Assembly (NCBI GenBank): GCA_014799925.1
Contig: JAAVHC010000045.1
Location: 1-60,532, forward strand
DNA: 60,532 bases
Source: Oscillibacter sp.
GTDB lineage: Bacteria > Bacillota > Clostridia > Oscillospirales > Oscillospiraceae
Reading direction: 5' to 3'
The notes beneath the pieces were generated by a model. It was not told the DNA's origin. It searched no databases and saw only the letters and a program-made list of their open reading frames with translations. Positions 57,475 to 60,532 of the stretch are shown one piece after another; the first letter of the stretch is position 1, and each line of letters opens with the position of its first letter. Both the position numbers and the translations under genes were made by a program.

Positions 57475-59364
57475 ATGCCCCAGGAATGGAAAAAGCAGGA
57501 CCAAGGGCTGATTTACGCACTGGACATCGGGACCCGCAGCATCATTGGCGTGGCGGGCCGCGTGGTGGACGAGCGGCTGGAGGTCCTGGCGATTGAAAAG
57601 GAAGAGCATGGCCGGCGGGCCATGCTGGACGGCCAGATCGAGGATATTGACCAGGTGGCCAAGGTGGCCCGCCGGGTCACCGAGCGCATGGAGGCCAAGC
57701 TGGGATGCCACCTCAGCCGGGTGTGCGTTGCCGCCGCCGGACGGGCCCTGCGGACGGAGCGAGGGCATTACGCGATGGACCTGCCCCAGGTGACCCGCAT
57801 TGGCAGCGACGTGATCAGCCAGCTGGAGAGCGGCGCGGTGGCCGATGCCGAGAGCCGTCTCAGTGAGGAGCAGGATTCTCAGAGACGTTCCTATCTGGTG
57901 GGCTACACTGTGTCCGGCTACCTGCTGGACCGGTATCCGCTGGCCACGCTGAAGGACCACAACGGCCAGCAGCTGGAGGCGGAGGTGGTGGCCACCTTCC
58001 TGCCCAGCGAGGTGGTGGAGAGTCTGTATACCGTGATGGAGGCGGCGGGGCTGGAGGTAGCCAGTCTGACGCTGGAGCCTATTGCCGCCCTGAACGCGGT
58101 GATTCCCGCGGAACTGCGGCTTTTGAACCTGGTGCTGGCGGATATTGGCGCGGGTACGACGGATATTGCCATCTGCCGGGACGGAGCCGTAGTGGGCTAC
58201 ACGATGGCAACCACCGCCGGAGATGAGATTACCGAGACCCTGATGCGCCGATTTCTTATTGACTTCGCCACGGCGGAGCGGATGAAGATGCAGCTGGACG
58301 AGCCTACCATCACTTATCGGGATGTGCTGGGTCTGGAGCAGAGCGTCGCCGGAACCGAGATTCAGGCTACCCTCCAGGGCGCGGCCAAGACCCTGGCGCA
58401 GGAGATTGCCCAGCGGGTGACCGGGATCAACGGCGCGCCGCCCTCCGCCATGTTCCTGGCCGGCGGCGGCAGCAAGCTGCTGGGACTCCGGACTCTGGTG
58501 GCTGAGGCGCTGGGGATGGATGAGCGCCGGGTTGCCCTGGCGGGCAACAACTATGATATCAGCGCGTTCTCCCGGGAGTATGAGCTCAATGATCCGGAAT
58601 TTGCCACGCCTCTGGGCATCGCCGTGTCGGCCGGCCTGGGACTGATCAGCGACAGCTACCGGATCATGCTTAACGGAAAGCCCGCCAAACTGTTCCGCAG
58701 CGGCGCGCTGACGGTGCTGGATCTGCTGATGATGAACGGTTATACCTCCTCTGACCTGGTGGGGCGTACGGGCAGGACATTGAGCCTCACGGTGGACGGA
58801 CAGCGCCTGACCTTCCGGGGACAGAGCGCAACGCCCTGCGTTCTGCGCCGCAACGGGGAGGATGCGGCGCCCTCCGCTCTGGTGTATGCCGGAGATTTCA
58901 TTGAGTTCACGCCCGCTGTGCCCGGCGCCTCCGCGGAGCGGACGCCGGCGGAGCTGCTGGGCGAGAACTACGTGGGCGGCGTGCTGATCAATGGACGGCC
59001 TGCGGCGCTGGATACGCCCCTTCGGTCCGGGGATCAGGTGATTTCCGTCGTGGGCGGGCCTCTTTCGCCGGAGCCCGCGCCGGAGCCGGAGGCGGTGCCA
59101 GAACTCTGGCAGGCGGCGCCGGAGACAGCCCCTGCGGTGTCCAGCGTTCGCAAGCCGCTGTTCCTTTACCTGAATGGGGACCCCCTTGTGCTGCCCGGCA
59201 AGACGGACGGCGGAGCCTATTTCCTGATGGATCTGCTGGACCGGTCCGGCATTGATTTTGAGACGCTGGACGCGCCTCTGCTCTTGCAGGTAAACGGCGT
59301 GGACTGCCCCTTTACTCAGGAGCTGCGAAACAATGACCAGGTGACGATCCGCCGAAGCCAATAA
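57475..59364 (+). CDS. FtsA-like actin-fold protein with C-terminal extension
   Basis: 629 residues. FtsA/MreB-type ATPase core in the first ~430 residues: phosphate-1 motif ALDIGTRSIIGVAG (about 15-28), phosphate-2 LADIGAGTTDIAICRDG (about 220-236), and adenosine motif MFLAGGGSKLLGLRTL (about 322-337). FtsA's 1C domain position carries an SHS2-like segment (about 85-160). The C-terminal ~200 residues contain two beta-rich modules (about 440-520 and 555-629, beginning LSLTVDGQRL and LFLYLNGDPLV) not found in classical FtsA. ATG 57475 follows GAGGTGAAGCTT. Possibly a membrane-associated organiser; role unknown. Confidence 0.85.
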   Translation: MPQEWKKQDQGLIYALDIGTRSIIGVAGRVVDERLEVLAIEKEEHGRRAMLDGQIEDIDQVAKVARRVTERMEAKLGCHLSRVCVAAAGRALRTERGHYAMDLPQVTRIGSDVISQLESGAVADAESRLSEEQDSQRRSYLVGYTVSGYLLDRYPLATLKDHNGQQLEAEVVATFLPSEVVESLYTVMEAAGLEVASLTLEPIAALNAVIPAELRLLNLVLADIGAGTTDIAICRDGAVVGYTMATTAGDEITETLMRRFLIDFATAERMKMQLDEPTITYRDVLGLEQSVAGTEIQATLQGAAKTLAQEIAQRVTGINGAPPSAMFLAGGGSKLLGLRTLVAEALGMDERRVALAGNNYDISAFSREYELNDPEFATPLGIAVSAGLGLISDSYRIMLNGKPAKLFRSGALTVLDLLMMNGYTSSDLVGRTGRTLSLTVDGQRLTFRGQSATPCVLRRNGEDAAPSALVYAGDFIEFTPAVPGASAERTPAELLGENYVGGVLINGRPAALDTPLRSGDQVISVVGGPLSPEPAPEPEAVPELWQAAPETAPAVSSVRKPLFLYLNGDPLVLPGKTDGGAYFLMDLLDRSGIDFETLDAPLLLQVNGVDCPFTQELRNNDQVTIRRSQ

Positions 59365-59427
59365 GGAACGGGCGGGCCGCCGCATTTCACCGGAGCCGGC
59401 TCCGGCATAAAGCGAGGAAAAATTTTT

Positions 59428-60243
59428 ATGAAAAAGCAAACCAAGCTGTTTCTGCTGGCTTTGGCGGCACTATGTCTGCTGACGGCCTGCAAGAAGAAGG
59501 ACGAAACCCTGGAGGTATACAGCCTGGGGGAGAATGATGAGGACAACGTAGTTGCCCTGGACAGCATTCTGGCCGAGGACGAAGCGATTTTGGCCTCCGT
59601 TGACGCGCCCACCGACGCGGCCGTCGCGGAGCGTCTGGACGTGTCCCATACCTATCATTACCGCAAGATGGATGACCCCGCTCTTCTGGCGGACCGCTAT
59701 ATCACGGTTCTGCGGGGCAGTGAGCAGGGGTTTGTGCCGATTGACACGGAAAACCGCAAAACGGTAGATGAGCCGGTCACCAATACGCTGATGGGCAACG
59801 TGATTTTGGGCCGGGCGGCCGTGGCGACTACGGAGTCGGGCGGCAGCCGTATTCTGCGGGTTGTGGTAGGCTGGTCGGAGTACGCCGTGGCGGTTCAGGT
59901 AGCCTATGTAGAGGGACGGATCCTGCCGGCTCCCGAACCGGAAAAGCCGGTGGAGGAGGAGGAGTCACGGCCCACCTCAATTTCCGAGCAGACAGACTAC
60001 TTCAATTCCCTCGATCCCCGTAAGCTGGGGCTGGAGGGAGATAGCATGGCGGATTACATGGTATACCCCCAGCAGGGCTGGGTCCTTGTGAACGACATTT
60101 ACTGCCGGGAGATGCTGGTGTATCTTCAGGATGTCCAGACGGCAACCAACGTATATATAGGTTCCTTCTATCTCAGCAGCGACATGAGTCAGGTCTATCA
60201 GAAGAACTCGGACGGACAGATTATGCTGCTGGATATCAATTAA
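59428..60243 (+). CDS. Lipoprotein of unknown function
   Basis: 271 residues. The N-terminus MKKQTKLFLLALAALCLLTAC is a lipoprotein signal with lipobox LLTAC (Cys21). The mature protein is soluble and acidic; it has a Pro/Glu-rich stretch (about 160-178) and Tyr/Trp-rich strands. Family not recognised. It lies 63 bases after the FtsA-like gene and in the same direction, suggesting that the two form a cell-surface/cytoskeletal pair. Confidence 0.8.
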   Translation: MKKQTKLFLLALAALCLLTACKKKDETLEVYSLGENDEDNVVALDSILAEDEAILASVDAPTDAAVAERLDVSHTYHYRKMDDPALLADRYITVLRGSEQGFVPIDTENRKTVDEPVTNTLMGNVILGRAAVATTESGGSRILRVVVGWSEYAVAVQVAYVEGRILPAPEPEKPVEEEESRPTSISEQTDYFNSLDPRKLGLEGDSMADYMVYPQQGWVLVNDIYCREMLVYLQDVQTATNVYIGSFYLSSDMSQVYQKNSDGQIMLLDIN

Positions 60244-60317
60244 GCGGACTCCGCGGCCGCCGGAACCGGCAGACGCGTAGCCGGAAATAGACAACCGCAG
60301 GAAAGGAGATGGCAACT

Positions 60318-60494
60318 ATGACGGAGGGCATCGCCGCCGCTGGCATGAGCAAAAGGGAGTTTGAAAACGCTTATGATATAGCGATCCTGAATAAGTCGAT
60401 GATCAGCATGGCGAGTCAAGCGGAAGCGCTGATTGATGACATGCTGGCTGCCGTGCCGACACCCGGCCAGTATGGGTTTGACATACAGGGCTGA
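60318..60494 (+). CDS. YjfB-like putative motility protein
   Basis: 58 residues. The pattern NAYDIAILNKSMISMASQAE then LIDDML, ending VPTPGQYGFDIQG, matches the YjfB family of small proteins, often found in flagellar regions and named putative motility protein. Molecular role unknown. ATG 60318 is spaced correctly after AAAGGAG; the upstream ATG 60309 is too close to it. The window ends 38 bases later. Confidence 0.8.
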   Translation: MTEGIAAAGMSKREFENAYDIAILNKSMISMASQAEALIDDMLAAVPTPGQYGFDIQG

Positions 60495-60532
60495 GACGGA
60501 CGGATAGCGATACGGAGGGCCGGCGGCGCGGA

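Overview
The window is a GC-rich stretch of a low-complexity-free bacterial chromosome from an endospore-forming, flagellated member of the Firmicutes (class Clostridia). The style of the genes (complete spoIIIA operon, FliW-CsrA, FliY, CheC/CheD/CheV, YjfB-like and ComFB-domain proteins, BirA-type operator) suggests an Oscillospiraceae-like gut anaerobe; the family assignment is inference, made without any database search. No rRNA or tRNA gene was recognised.

Layout. 1-207 is the tail of an IS transposase. 365-5296 (minus strand) is the whole spoIIIAA-AH operon behind a textbook sigma-E promoter. 5381-12951 is ordinary accessory DNA: a WYL regulator with a small operon, a PadR regulator with a perfect palindromic operator, bioY under a BirA box, a small membrane/HTH operon, and a PilZ protein followed by a metallopeptidase. 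13253-19284 is the late flagellar operon flgM-flgN-flgK-flgL-DUF6470-fliW-csrA. A terminator and a new sigma-A-like promoter then open the very long flgB-to-HDOD run (19702-48030): rod, MS ring, switch, export gate, ATPase, hook, stator, sigma-28, rod proteins, and chemotaxis genes cheC, cheD, cheV. 48031-49104 is a small AT-rich island with a nuclease-like gene and a palindromic, MITE-like element. 49105-50842 (minus) is a ParA ATPase plus a ComFB-domain protein with proline-glutamate repeats. 50988-54601 is fliD-fliS-fliT-like, followed by an FtsE-like ATPase, a chemoreceptor, an FtsA-like protein, a lipoprotein and a YjfB-like motility protein.

How it works together: the window encodes nearly a complete flagellar basal body, hook, stator and export apparatus plus feedback control (FlgM on sigma-28; FliW on CsrA). 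Adaptation relies on CheC/CheD/CheV/FliY; CheA, CheW, CheB and CheR are not here, nor are flagellin, FliL, FlhF or FlhG. The features most worth a second look are the ParA-ComFB pair, two ~122-bp dispersed palindromic repeats that end at the ribosome site or start of unrelated genes, the AT-rich island flanked by shorter relatives of that repeat, the duplicated FliM-like CheY-docking motif inside FliY, and enlarged axial proteins (FlgK, FliD) with internal duplication or base-composition breaks.
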